Of a stretch of 63,214 nucleotides of DNA, positions 1-8,179 are shown one piece after another. Positions within the stretch are counted from its first letter, which is position 1. Each line of letters starts with the position of its first letter. The notes under the pieces were generated by a model. The model saw only the letters and a program-made list of their open reading frames with translations, was not told the DNA's origin and ran no database searches. The translations under genes and the position numbers were made by a program. The stretch spans positions 1-63,214 of the forward strand of contig CAIQPR010000003.1 in NCBI GenBank assembly GCA_903873775.1. The letters run 5' to 3'. Origin of the DNA: an uncultured Actinomycetes bacterium (GTDB lineage Bacteria > Actinomycetota > Acidimicrobiia > Acidimicrobiales > RAAP-2).

Positions 1-556
1 CGACGAAGTTCGGGGGCGTCGTGTTGCCGAGCGTCAAGGTGCGGGACTGTCCGGCGATCGGTGCGAGAAGTCCGTTGACCCAGTGGTACTCCACGACCGT
101 GCCTTGGCCACCCGCGTTGAGAACCGCAACATTGCTGCCGGAGGCCGCGAGGGAGTTCGGGAAGGCGCCGCCGGACGAGATCTGCTGCAGCAACTGCAAC
201 GACGTGCCGCTGACGTTGAACACACTCAGCGTGTTGGAACCAGCGTTGACGGCCACCAGGCGCGTGCCAGCACGGGCCAGCAAGAGGCCGCCCTGGGAGG
301 CGAGCGGGTCGGCGACGGCGCTCGCAGCGACGGCACCCTTGCCACCGGTCTTATAGGTTCCGGCGAGGCTGACGGTGCCGTCGGTGGCGCGTACGTAACT
401 CAGAATCTGGTTACCCGCGGTGGCGTCCGTCTCGACGAACAATGCGTGCGTCGGCGCGACAGGCGGGGTGGTCGCGGCGCCGGCGAGCGAGACACCGCTA
501 ATGCCGACGAGCAGAGCGCTCGCCGCGAGCGTCCGGAGGGATGTGGACAATTTCAT
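1..556 (-). CDS. Secreted beta-propeller (lactonase-like) protein, C-terminus beyond window
   Basis: The reverse strand is open from an ATG at 556 to the window edge, about 185 codons without a stop. The start has an AAGGAG ribosome site about 5 bases upstream. The first ~27 residues form a signal peptide (MKLSTSLRTLAASALLVG, ending near AGAA). The rest shows repeats typical of seven-bladed lactonase/YncE-like propellers: a strand with FVETDATAGNQILSY, then GTYKTGGKG, then a blade with VAVNAGSNTLSVF. It probably acts outside the membrane; no substrate can be named. It is divergent from an ECF sigma/anti-sigma pair and may belong to that regulon, which is inference from position only. Confidence 0.75.
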   Translation of the reverse strand, partial: MKLSTSLRTLAASALLVGISGVSLAGAATTPPVAPTHALFVETDATAGNQILSYVRATDGTVSLAGTYKTGGKGAVAASAVADPLASQGGLLLARAGTRLVAVNAGSNTLSVFNVSGTSLQLLQQISSGGAFPNSLAASGSNVAVLNAGGQGTVVEYHWVNGLLAPIAGQSRTLTLGNTTPPNFV

Positions 557-656
557 TGCGTTCTCCTTGTGAGGTGGCGTTGGTGCCGCACTACCGTTCC
601 CCAACCCCCACAGCGCGTTACACCGACCTCGTTCAGCCTCACTACGCTCGAGTGTC
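557..656. promoter_or_regulatory. Divergent promoter region between the propeller gene and the ECF sigma gene
   Basis: These 100 bases must hold the promoters of both divergent genes. On the minus strand a GGGAAC element lies upstream of the propeller gene, with CAACG about 16 bases further on, a spacing resembling GGAAC-type ECF promoters. No convincing TTGACA/TATAAT pair was seen. The assignment is tentative. Confidence 0.25.
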
Positions 657-1253
657 ATGGACGACGAGGTTCTCGTAGCGAAGATGGTCGCGGGCGACGC
701 GGACGCCTTTCGACAATTGGTCGCCCGGTACCACTCCACCCTGGTGCGCGTCGCGCGCTACTACGTGAATTCTGAAGCCACCGCCGAAGATGTCGCGCAA
801 GACACGTGGATCGCCGTGATCAAGGGCGCGGAGAAATTCGAAGGTCGCTCCTCGTTCAAGACGTGGTTGCTGCGCATTCTCGTCAATCGTGCGCGACGCA
901 CCGGCACACGCGAGCACCGGCAAATTCCGACGAACCCCGTGGATCCCGTTCAGGCGCAGCGCTTCGACGAACAGGGAATGTGGCGCGAACCCCCGCAACC
1001 TTTCACCGAGGTCGTCGAGGGACGCCTCGCCAATGCGGCGACGCTCGCGGCGGTGCGCGCCGCCATCGCAGCCCTCCCCGAGCCACAACAGGCCGTCGTA
1101 ACGCTTCGCGACGTTGAGGGACTATCTACCGAAGAAGTTTCCGAGCTGCTCGAACTCTCGGTCGCCAACGTGCGGGTCATCCTGCACCGGGGGCGGGCGA
1201 AGGTTCGTGACGCCGTAGAGTCATCCGTGCGAGGAGGTGCGACGTGGCAATAA
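657..1253 (+). CDS. ECF-family RNA polymerase sigma factor
   Basis: The 198-residue protein has the two sigma-70 domains of the ECF class. Region 2 spans about residues 8-85 (ARYHSTLVRVARYYV, then AEDVAQDTWIAV, then FKTWLLRILVNRARR). Region 4 spans about 125-185 and carries a helix-turn-helix (LPEPQQAVVTLRDVEGLSTEEV). It directs RNA polymerase to a dedicated promoter set. The next gene, a zinc anti-sigma factor, overlaps it by 10 bases, so the pair is translationally coupled. The linker between domains contains a Gln/Pro-rich stretch. The regulon is unknown; the divergent secreted propeller gene is the obvious candidate target. Confidence 0.92.
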   Translation: MDDEVLVAKMVAGDADAFRQLVARYHSTLVRVARYYVNSEATAEDVAQDTWIAVIKGAEKFEGRSSFKTWLLRILVNRARRTGTREHRQIPTNPVDPVQAQRFDEQGMWREPPQPFTEVVEGRLANAATLAAVRAAIAALPEPQQAVVTLRDVEGLSTEEVSELLELSVANVRVILHRGRAKVRDAVESSVRGGATWQ

Positions 1254-1507
1254 CGAAGAGCATCACCTGCCGCGACGCCGTCGCGCTCGTCAGCGACTAC
1301 CTCGACGGTGGGCTGACCTGGCGCGCGCGGCGTCGGTTGGAGCGCCACCTCGCCGACTGCGGCGCGTGTACCGCGTACCTCGAACAAATGCGCGTCACGG
1401 TGGCGACCGCCGGCACGCTCACCGAGGATGATCTTCCCGACGACGTTCTGAACGGACTACTGGACGTGTTCCAGAAGTTCCACGCGGACCCCAACGCCGC
1501 CTCCTAG
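1244..1507 (+). CDS. Zinc-binding anti-sigma factor (ZAS type)
   Basis: The 87-residue product starts at a GTG inside the end of the sigma gene, with GAGGAGG just upstream. It has the ZAS signature: a Cys near residue 9 (ITCRDAV), then HLADCGAC, i.e. His-x3-Cys-x2-Cys, about residues 35-42. This fold clamps the sigma factor and often senses redox through zinc thiolates. No transmembrane helix follows, so it should be a soluble cytoplasmic anti-sigma factor rather than a membrane signal receiver. Its last 4 bases overlap the convergent cobA gene. Confidence 0.82.
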   Translation: MAITKSITCRDAVALVSDYLDGGLTWRARRRLERHLADCGACTAYLEQMRVTVATAGTLTEDDLPDDVLNGLLDVFQKFHADPNAAS

Positions 1508-2205
1508 AGGTCGAGTCCCGCGACCTCACCCACCACCATCACGGCCGGAGCGTGGAGGAGCGTCGCACCGAGCTCACCCAACGTTGTCTTCACGCGACGT
1601 TCCCGTTCCGTAGAACCCCACTCGATCGCGAGCACCGGCGTGGCCGGTGACCGTCCCCCACGCTTCAGGGCGGCGGCGATGTCGGCGCGGTGTTCCACGC
1701 CCATGAGAATGACGATGGTCGCGCGACTACGTCCGGCGAGCTCGAAGTCGCTGCCGTCGCCGACGTCGTGACCCGAGATCACGGTCACCGATGTCGACAG
1801 ACCACGGTGCGTCACGGGCACGCCCGCGAGGGCCGGCACGGCGAAGGCCGACGACACACCCGGCACGACCTCGACATCGATACCGGCGGCGCGCAGCGCG
1901 AGGAGTTCCTCGCCACCGCGGCCGAACACGAAGGGATCGCCACCCTTTAGCCGCACGACGCAGTCGGCGCGACGGCCGTGCTCGATGAGGAGAGCATTGA
2001 TGGTCTCCTGCGTCGTGGTGGGCCCACCGTCGCGGGGATGTTTACCGACGTCAATTACGAGAGCGTCCGCCCGCGCGAGAGCCCGTACGCGGTGATCGAC
2101 CAAACGATCGACGATGATCACGTCCGCGGATGCAATCAACGCCGCCGCCCGCACGGTCAACAACGAGGGATCACCCGGCCCCGCACCGACCAAATGGACG
2201 TTCAC
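1504..2205 (-). CDS. cobA: Uroporphyrinogen-III C-methyltransferase (SUMT)
   Basis: The 233-residue protein is a single-domain SUMT that uses two S-adenosylmethionines to make precorrin-2 from uroporphyrinogen III. Visible family motifs are VGAGPGDPSLLT at the N-terminus, VVRLKGGDPFVFGRGGEE, and VVPGVSSAFAVPALAGVPVTHRG. It starts at a GTG overlapping the stop of the upstream precorrin-2 dehydrogenase gene (GTGA), so the two are coupled. Together they lead to siroheme, the cofactor of the reductase encoded divergently at 2959. Precorrin-2 could also feed B12 synthesis, but no other cob genes are in the window. Confidence 0.93.
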   Translation of the reverse strand: MNVHLVGAGPGDPSLLTVRAAALIASADVIIVDRLVDHRVRALARADALVIDVGKHPRDGGPTTTQETINALLIEHGRRADCVVRLKGGDPFVFGRGGEELLALRAAGIDVEVVPGVSSAFAVPALAGVPVTHRGLSTSVTVISGHDVGDGSDFELAGRSRATIVILMGVEHRADIAAALKRGGRSPATPVLAIEWGSTERERRVKTTLGELGATLLHAPAVMVVGEVAGLDL

Positions 2206-2849
2206 GACGGCCTCAGTGCCTCGTGCAACTGCGTGCGTGCAGCCTCGAGGTCGCCGTGGCGAACCTGGTCAAAGAGCGCGGGCGTAATGGCGCGCGACCA
2301 GGGCAACCCTTCGGTCGGCACGCCGGCGGCCTGGAGGTCCCGGCGCACGCGGCGTAGCAAGAGGGCCACGTCGCCCAGTTCGGGTTCGAGTGCGCCATCG
2401 AGGCGACGACGGAGATAGCTGGCCATGGCCGGAGACGCTCCCGCCGTCGTGATGGCGACTACCACGGGATCACGACGCACGGTCGCCATGAGATAGAAAG
2501 AACATCGTTCGGGGTCGTCGGCCGAATTCACCCACAACCCCCGCTCGTCGGCGCGCGCGAAGATCTCGTCATCAACCTCCCGCACGCCCGTGGCGGTGAC
2601 GACGAGTCGCACATCCGCGAGATCGCTCTCGACGAATGTTCCCTGGCGCCACGTCACGTCAGTTCGTTCTGCGATCAAGGTGGCGAGGTCGTCCGTCACC
2701 TCGGGGGACACGACGTGCACCACCGCCCGCGCCGCGAGCAGGGCACGGACCTTGTCGGTCCCGACGGGTCCCCCTCCGACCACGAGGCACCGTCGGCCGC
2801 TCAGAAGGAGGGCGACCGGGAGAACCGCGGGTGGCGAGATGTCAGTCAT
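2202..2849 (-). CDS. Precorrin-2 dehydrogenase / sirohydrochlorin ferrochelatase (CysG N-domain, Met8-like)
   Basis: The 215-residue protein has an N-terminal Rossmann NAD site (CLVVGGGPVGTDKVRALL) and the Met8/CysG-N dimer region (WVNSADDPERCSFYLMATVRRD, then TTAGASPAMASYLRRRL). It oxidises precorrin-2 to sirohydrochlorin and in this family usually also inserts iron. E. coli fuses this domain to SUMT in CysG; here the two activities are separate overlapping genes. The ATG lies next to the regulatory region shared with the sulfite reductase gene. Whether it also has chelatase activity cannot be read from the sequence. Confidence 0.9.
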   Translation of the reverse strand: MTDISPPAVLPVALLLSGRRCLVVGGGPVGTDKVRALLAARAVVHVVSPEVTDDLATLIAERTDVTWRQGTFVESDLADVRLVVTATGVREVDDEIFARADERGLWVNSADDPERCSFYLMATVRRDPVVVAITTAGASPAMASYLRRRLDGALEPELGDVALLLRRVRRDLQAAGVPTEGLPWSRAITPALFDQVRHGDLEAARTQLHEALRPS

Positions 2850-2870
2850 TTCGTATCCATCGTTACCGAA

Positions 2871-2914
2871 TTGTAATCATGACTAATTCAGTCATATATA
2901 GTCGAAACATGTTT
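2871..2914. promoter_or_regulatory. Promoter and two palindromes between siroheme and sulfite reductase genes
   Basis: The 109-base divergent region is AT-rich compared with its surroundings. On the plus strand TTGTAA (2871-2876) and TATATA (2895-2900) are 18 bases apart and suit a promoter for the reductase operon. A perfect 6-bp inverted repeat with a 5-base spacer, ATGACT-aattc-AGTCAT (2879-2895), fills the spacer. A second perfect palindrome, AAACATGTTT (2905-2914), follows at the likely transcription start. Both look like operators. The regulator is not encoded nearby and its identity is unknown. Confidence 0.55.
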
Positions 2915-2958
2915 ACACGAACAGCGACGGCGTACAGCGGGCACCGAGGCGTCGGCGC

Positions 2959-4677
2959 ATGAGCGATCGCCGCGACGCCGACGACCCGTACGGTCTCGGT
3001 CTTGACGGGCCGCAGGTCCAGGGTCTCAAGTTTCTGAACCCCTATCGCAGCATCTTCAAACTCAACGAACAAGAACTTCTCAAGCAGCGTCGCCACCCCT
3101 TTGAGGTCGCTGAAGCCATCATCTCGACCTACGCGTCGAAGGGTCCTGAGGCTCTGATGGCCGTGCCCGGCGAAGTCGAACGCCTGAAGTGGGTCGGCAT
3201 CTACCCGCAGCGCCAAGGTGGCGACGCCTTCATGATGCGCGTCAAGGTACCCGGGGGTGTGCTCACGTCCGCGCAGGCCCGCGAAATTGGTCTGGCCGGC
3301 GAAGCCTTCGCCGAAGGTCCCACCGAGCATCCGCTGTGGGGTAATCACTACGCCGACATCACCACGCGACAGACCATTCAATTGCACTGGCTCACCATGG
3401 CCTCGATCCCGAAGATTTGGGAGCGCTTCGCGCGCGTGGGACTCACGTCGATCCAAGCCTGCGGCGACTGCGCCCGCAACGTGACGAGTTGTCCCGTGAG
3501 CGGCGTCGATCCCCACGAACACGTGGACTCTCTCGCCACCGCCCGCGCCATCTCGGAGTTCTTCACGGGTAACCGCGTGTACGCGAATCTACCCCGCAAA
3601 TTCAAGATTGCCGTCGCCGGGTGTAGCGAAAACTGTTGCCGCGCGGAGATCAACGACATTGGACTGTGGCCGGCGACCAAGGACGGCGTCGCGGGCTACA
3701 ACGTGATGGTCGGTGGCGGTCTCTCCGACGGCGAGCGACTCGCCTCCCCCATTGACATGTTCATCACCCCGGACCAAGCCGTCGAACTGGCCCGTGCCAT
3801 CGCGCAGCTCTTCGGAGAACTCGGTAACCGGGAGAACCGGGGACTCGCGCGCATGCGGTACTTGACCCAAGAACTCGGACCCGAAAAGTTCACCGAAGAA
3901 TTGGTGGCCCGCCTGCGCTTCACACCGGTGAGTGCGGGTGACTCCCTCACGACGGGATATCGCCGCGACCACGTGGGCGTGCATCCCCAACGTCAAGAGG
4001 GGCTCAGCTACGTCGGGTGCGTGGTACCCGCGGGCCGACTCAACGGACGCGACCTCGTCGATGCGGCACGACTGGCAGACGCCTACGGCGACGGGACGGT
4101 GCGGCTCACCGTCGACCAGAACTTCATTCTCTCTGGCGTACCCAATGAGCGCGTCGACGCTCTGCTGAATGAAGAACTCATCCAGAAGTACTCGCCCAAC
4201 GCGGGTCCCTTCACCCGCGGCGTGCAGGCCTGCACCGGGAACGAATTCTGTCGCTACGCCATCACGGAGACAAAAGAGCGTGCGGTGAAATTAGCTCGTC
4301 GCCTAGATGCGCGCCTCGGCGACCTGCCGGCCGACTCTCCCCTGCGGGACCAACCCCTGCGTATTCACATCTCGGGCTGTTCGGCCTCGTGCGCGCAACC
4401 ACAAATCGCCGACATTGGACTGCGGGGCGCCATTGATCGTTCCCGAGAGTCCCTCGATGAGGCCTACGACCTCGGCGTCGGCGGGGCCCTTGGTCCCGAG
4501 GCCGGCTTTCTTAACTGGGTTGAAGGCGCGTTGCCGTCACGGTCGCTCGAGAGCGCCATTGAGCGTCTCGCGACGCGATTCCACGAAGAACGCTCCTCGG
4601 ACGAATCCTTCACCACGTGGAGTCGGCGCATCCCACTAGATGGCCTGCGCCGGGTGATCGCGGGGGATGCGTCGTGA
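2959..4677 (+). CDS. Siroheme [4Fe-4S] sulfite reductase (nitrite/sulfite reductase family)
   Basis: The 572-residue protein has the two-fold repeated ferredoxin-type reductase architecture. The C-terminal half carries the four cluster ligands: Cys425-x5-Cys431 (CTGNEFC, followed by RYAITETK) and Cys474-x3-Cys478 (SGCSASCAQPQIADIGL). The active-site stretch NLPRKFKIAV gives Lys214 and Lys216, the two-lysine pattern of sulfite reductases (E. coli CysI Lys215/Lys217); plant nitrite reductases have Asn at the second position. Sulfite reduction to sulfide is therefore favoured over nitrite reduction. The N-terminal half also has Cys168/Cys171 and a CSENCC motif. The next gene overlaps it and probably encodes its electron donor. 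Siroheme genes are divergent. Confidence 0.88.
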   Translation: MSDRRDADDPYGLGLDGPQVQGLKFLNPYRSIFKLNEQELLKQRRHPFEVAEAIISTYASKGPEALMAVPGEVERLKWVGIYPQRQGGDAFMMRVKVPGGVLTSAQAREIGLAGEAFAEGPTEHPLWGNHYADITTRQTIQLHWLTMASIPKIWERFARVGLTSIQACGDCARNVTSCPVSGVDPHEHVDSLATARAISEFFTGNRVYANLPRKFKIAVAGCSENCCRAEINDIGLWPATKDGVAGYNVMVGGGLSDGERLASPIDMFITPDQAVELARAIAQLFGELGNRENRGLARMRYLTQELGPEKFTEELVARLRFTPVSAGDSLTTGYRRDHVGVHPQRQEGLSYVGCVVPAGRLNGRDLVDAARLADAYGDGTVRLTVDQNFILSGVPNERVDALLNEELIQKYSPNAGPFTRGVQACTGNEFCRYAITETKERAVKLARRLDARLGDLPADSPLRDQPLRIHISGCSASCAQPQIADIGLRGAIDRSRESLDEAYDLGVGGALGPEAGFLNWVEGALPSRSLESAIERLATRFHEERSSDESFTTWSRRIPLDGLRRVIAGDAS

Positions 4678-5945
4678 AACAGTACGAACTGCGCGAGCAG
4701 ATGAATTCCATTACGGAACCGCCGGGCAAAACGTGGTTCTGGGAACTCGCGGCCGGCGTGATCGACGCCGACCGCTGCATCCAGTGCGGCACGTGTGTGG
4801 CGGTGTGTCCGTCGAACTCCATTGGCGTGAACGAGGAGACCAATCTCCCCGAGCTCATCAAGATGTGCACGGGGTGCTCGCAGTGCTGGAGTTACTGCCC
4901 CCGTGGTGGACTGCGCTACGAGGCCACCTGGCCCCCCTCCACACCCGAGACGGACGTGCCGATTCCCGAGGAGAACCTCGTGACCCGTCCGGATCCGGGT
5001 GACGCCTACTGGAAGATCACCGGTGGGGACCCGGGAGCGGGACTCGGTCGCGTGCTCGAGGCCTACGCCGTGCGCGCCGCACGGCGACCCGACGGCGCCC
5101 AAGACGGCGGCGCGGTCTCGGCCTTGCTCTGCGGGCTCCTCGACGCGGGAGCGATCGATGGCGCGCTCGTGTCCAAGCCGTCTGACGACCCGAACGAACC
5201 ATGGAAGGGTGTGGCCACGATCGCCACCACGGCCGCCGAAGTGCGGGCCGCCGCCGGCTCCTTCTACAACCAGACCATGGCTCTGGCGGAGCTCGACCTC
5301 TCCACGTACGCCCTGCCGCCGAAGCCCCGTATCGCCACCGTCGGCACTCCCTGCGAAGTGCAGGGGCTCGCCGCCATGCAACTGAGGAAATGGCCGACGG
5401 GTGCCCACCGTGTGGACGCCGTGGTGCTGACCGTTGCACTCTTGTGCACCAAGTCCTTTGACTACGAGAAGTTGATCGTCGACGAACTCGAGCGCCGTCG
5501 CGTGGTGGACATGGAACGCGTGTCCAAGATTGACGTGATCCGCGGACGCCTCATCGTCGAATACGCCGACGGCGCCATTGCGGTTGATGAGCCGATCAAG
5601 GAGTTCCACGGCGCCGCTCTCAAGGGGTGCGACGAGTGCGCGGACTTCCTCGGCCGCTCCGCCGACATCTCGGTGGGTTCGGTGGGTTCATCGGACGGCT
5701 GGACGAGTCTGCTGGTGCGCAGCGACCGGGGTCGAGAGGCGGTCGAGCGAGCGCGCGGCTCACTCGACATTCGCCACTTGGACGACCCTCAGGCCCTGCT
5801 GCGCCTCGACGCGTTCGATCGCCGCACCGCGGTCGAGGCCCTCGAACGCAACTTCGATCCGGATGGTTCGTTCTTCATTGACTTCGCGTCACACGTCAAG
5901 AACTACACGGGCTCCTACCGCGCGCCCGTGTTCTTGCGTCACTAA
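4674..5945 (+). CDS. FrhB-family (F420H2 dehydrogenase-like) iron-sulfur flavoprotein, probable donor to the sulfite reductase
   Basis: The 423-residue protein starts at a GTG overlapping the reductase stop (GTGA); an ATG further upstream in frame lies inside the reductase gene and is unlikely. Two [4Fe-4S] ferredoxin motifs are at the N-terminus: Cys35/38/41/45 and Cys65/68/71/75, each ending CP. The FrhB core follows, with VGTPCEVQGL, LLCTKSFDYEKL and GCDECADFLGRSADISVG. Relatives include FrhB and FpoF (oxidise F420H2 through FAD) and the N-terminal half of archaeal Fsr. Translational coupling suggests it passes electrons to the siroheme protein. Ferredoxin could instead be the donor, as in the related plant hydroxymethyl-chlorophyll reductase. 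Confidence 0.85.
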   Translation: MKQYELREQMNSITEPPGKTWFWELAAGVIDADRCIQCGTCVAVCPSNSIGVNEETNLPELIKMCTGCSQCWSYCPRGGLRYEATWPPSTPETDVPIPEENLVTRPDPGDAYWKITGGDPGAGLGRVLEAYAVRAARRPDGAQDGGAVSALLCGLLDAGAIDGALVSKPSDDPNEPWKGVATIATTAAEVRAAAGSFYNQTMALAELDLSTYALPPKPRIATVGTPCEVQGLAAMQLRKWPTGAHRVDAVVLTVALLCTKSFDYEKLIVDELERRRVVDMERVSKIDVIRGRLIVEYADGAIAVDEPIKEFHGAALKGCDECADFLGRSADISVGSVGSSDGWTSLLVRSDRGREAVERARGSLDIRHLDDPQALLRLDAFDRRTAVEALERNFDPDGSFFIDFASHVKNYTGSYRAPVFLRH

Positions 5946-5949
5946 CCGT

Positions 5950-6516
5950 CTAGGTCGACAGAACGGCCCGAATCTTCTGCAGCGTGCGCCAATTCCGCAA
6001 CGTCGCGACACCCCCCGTGGCTCGATCGAGGGCCAGAACGACGTTGACGGCATTCGAGACGCCGTGCGGACACCACTGATAGAGCACGGGCGGAATGGCG
6101 CGAATCTCGTCCTCGCTCGCTGCGGCGAGTGAGGACGCGGCCACCATGTCCGTTGAGATCGCGGGTTCACTAAAGGCCACAGTCAGCAAGCGGTCATCGC
6201 GCCCTGGAGTATCAAGAGGATGCTGCTCTGTTACCCGAAGAAACGTGTCAGCCGCACACGCCACCGCGGGAACGGAAAAGCCGAGACGCTGACCGAGTGC
6301 CTCGGAGGCGACGCGCGAGACCTCCGTGGAGAGCAGAGACGTGCGCGCCACGATGTTGCCGGATTGCAGCAGCGTGCGCACGTCTGAAAAGCCCGCATCT
6401 TCGAGAGCCGCGGCGACCTCCGCCATCGACGCTCGGTGATGAGCGCCCACGTTGATACCCCGTAGCAGGATGACGACCCGCGGCAGAGCGTCCTCGTGTG
6501 GTGCCTTTTGGGTCAT
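5950..6516 (-). CDS. DUF1697 family protein
   Basis: The 188-residue protein matches the DUF1697 pattern near its N-terminus: VVILLRGINVGAHH, then a segment ending FSDVRTLLQSGNIVA. Its C-terminus has NWRTLQKIRAVL, also typical. The family is common in actinobacteria and Firmicutes and has no established biochemical role. I chose the ATG at 6516; the open frame continues upstream without a better start. It lies just past the FrhB gene in convergent orientation, 4 bases away, and is not obviously linked to it. Confidence 0.85.
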   Translation of the reverse strand: MTQKAPHEDALPRVVILLRGINVGAHHRASMAEVAAALEDAGFSDVRTLLQSGNIVARTSLLSTEVSRVASEALGQRLGFSVPAVACAADTFLRVTEQHPLDTPGRDDRLLTVAFSEPAISTDMVAASSLAAASEDEIRAIPPVLYQWCPHGVSNAVNVVLALDRATGGVATLRNWRTLQKIRAVLST

Positions 6517-6559
6517 CGCCGAATCCCTAGGGCACTCATCAAAGGTGAAGCGGACGGTC

Positions 6560-7567
6560 TCACCCGAGCGCAGCGCCGAGGGTGGCGACGAGCAGCGCTT
6601 TGGTTGTGTGGAGTCGATTCTCCGCTTGGTCGAACACAATCGACGCGGAGGACTCAAAGACCTCATCGGTCACCTCCAGCGCCTCGTAGCCGAATCGCTC
6701 GTTGATGGCCCGACCCACGCCCGTTTCGAGATTGTGAAACGCCGGCAGGCAATGGAGAAACTTGGTGGAGGGAACACCCGTGGCGCGCACCAGATCGGCG
6801 TTCACCTGATACGGCATCAGTAGTTCTATGCGTTCCGCCCAGATCTCTTCGCTCTCGCCCATCGACACCCAGACGTCGGTGTAGAGAAAATCTGCGTCGC
6901 GCACCGCCGCGTGAACATCGTCGGTGATCGTGATGCGCGCTCCCGACGTCGACGCGAGCCGGTCCGCCACCGATCGGACGCTCTCGGCGGGCTGTAACGC
7001 CGCCGGTGCGGCGAGACGAACGTCCATTCCCATGATCGCGGCCGAGACGAGGAGTGAGTTCGCCACGTTGTTACGCGCGTCTCCGCAGTAGGTCACCACA
7101 GTGTCGCGTAAGGGACGAGACGAATGGTCGCGCATCGTGAGGAGATCCGCGAGCGCCTGGGAGGGATGCCAGTCGTCGGTGAGGCCATTCCACACCGGAA
7201 CGCCCGAATGAGCAGCGAGGGCTTCGACGTCGCTATGGGCGTGACCACGGAATTGAATTCCGTCGAACATCCGCCCCATCACGCGTGCGTAGTCCGCGAC
7301 CGATTCCTTCTCCCCGATGTGGGTGTCCTGGGGACTGAAGAGGGTCGTGTGCGCGCCCTGATCGTGGGCGGCCACGTCGAAGGCCGACCGAGTTCTTGTT
7401 GACGCCTTTTCGAAGACGAGCGCGATGTTCTTACCCACGAGGCGAGCTCGCTCGCGACCCGAGCGCTTCTCCTCTCGAAGCGACGCCGAGAGTTCAAGGA
7501 GGTCCGACATCTCCTCCGCCGAGAGGTCCGCATCTTGCAGCAGGCTGCGTCCGAAGAGCGACGACAT
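6560..7567 (-). CDS. argF: Ornithine carbamoyltransferase
   Basis: The 335-residue protein has the carbamoyl-phosphate site [11 protein letters not shown] (Ser56-Thr-Arg-Thr-Arg60), the [14 protein letters not shown] segment, and the ornithine-binding HCLPAF motif in the C-terminal half. It makes citrulline from ornithine and carbamoyl phosphate in the cytoplasm. The length (335) is close to E. coli ArgF and to catabolic ArcB proteins. No other arginine biosynthesis or arginine deiminase genes are adjacent, so the direction in vivo is not settled by context. It is a single-gene unit. Confidence 0.93.
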   Translation of the reverse strand: MSSLFGRSLLQDADLSAEEMSDLLELSASLREEKRSGRERARLVGKNIALVFEKASTRTRSAFDVAAHDQGAHTTLFSPQDTHIGEKESVADYARVMGRMFDGIQFRGHAHSDVEALAAHSGVPVWNGLTDDWHPSQALADLLTMRDHSSRPLRDTVVTYCGDARNNVANSLLVSAAIMGMDVRLAAPAALQPAESVRSVADRLASTSGARITITDDVHAAVRDADFLYTDVWVSMGESEEIWAERIELLMPYQVNADLVRATGVPSTKFLHCLPAFHNLETGVGRAINERFGYEALEVTDEVFESSASIVFDQAENRLHTTKALLVATLGAALG

Positions 7568-7648
7568 AGATTCCTTCCGTCGACCACGCGACGGCGGTGG
7601 TCTGAAGGTCTAAAGCGTACTGCCGTCAGGTACGACGCTTGGCGTGGC

Positions 7649-8179
7649 TTACTGAGATTGTGCCCATGACACGAGGTTCCCAACTCCCAAGAGCGCGCAC
7701 ATGATCCAGATCGTCCACGCGCCCGTATCGGGCCCGATATTCCAGCCAGCGCTATCTCCGAAATCGGTGCCGGGGATGCTGTAGTTCACAAGGTGAGTGA
7801 CACCCCTACCTTCGAACCATACGGAGTGAATTGATACAGCGAGAATGATGACCGTCGTCGTCGCAGAGAGGAAGTGCGACACGGGGCTCTTAGCGTGAAA
7901 CGCCACCACGCCAACGGCAATGAGCACGAACGCGAGAATCTCGACGAAGAAGGCGTAGTCACCACCACCGAAACGCAAAGAGCCGAATGTTTCGTCGAAG
8001 AATGTGCCCACAGCTCTCGCATGTATCCACGGCCACCTACTACTGAGAGCGATAACGACGCCGCAGACCACGTGCAGAAGCGAGATCACCGCGTCAATGC
8101 GTCCATCCACGAGATCTTGGCGCGACGTATACGACGCACCTTTAGTCGCTCCGGGACCAAAGTTGTCGTAGGCATTCAT
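7649..8179 (-). CDS. Hypothetical integral membrane protein, about 4 TM helices
   Basis: The 176-residue protein is not recognised. About four hydrophobic segments are visible: one starting DAVISLLHVVCGVVIAL, a closely spaced pair (FFVEILAFVLIAVGVVAF and TTTVIILAVSIHSVWF), and a last one near WTIWIMCALLGVGNLV. A polar loop before the last helix contains NYSIPGTDFG and GWNIGPD. I chose the ATG at 8179 over a TTG at 8224. The neighbouring gene at 8484-9065 encodes a membrane protein of similar layout, so the two may be distant paralogs. Base composition is lower in GC than in the flanking genes. Confidence 0.65.
   Translation of the reverse strand: MNAYDNFGPGATKGASYTSRQDLVDGRIDAVISLLHVVCGVVIALSSRWPWIHARAVGTFFDETFGSLRFGGGDYAFFVEILAFVLIAVGVVAFHAKSPVSHFLSATTTVIILAVSIHSVWFEGRGVTHLVNYSIPGTDFGDSAGWNIGPDTGAWTIWIMCALLGVGNLVSWAQSQ

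Noticed and set aside
83..775. Long forward open frame over the propeller and sigma start
   Set aside because: It is antisense to the signal-peptide-bearing propeller gene, with low-complexity Arg/Gly-rich translation and no family resemblance.
2959..4677. Assignment of the siroheme reductase as a nitrite reductase
   Set aside because: The PRKFK lysine pair fits sulfite reductases rather than the Lys/Asn pair of nitrite reductases, and no nitrate or nitrite transport or reductase gene is nearby.
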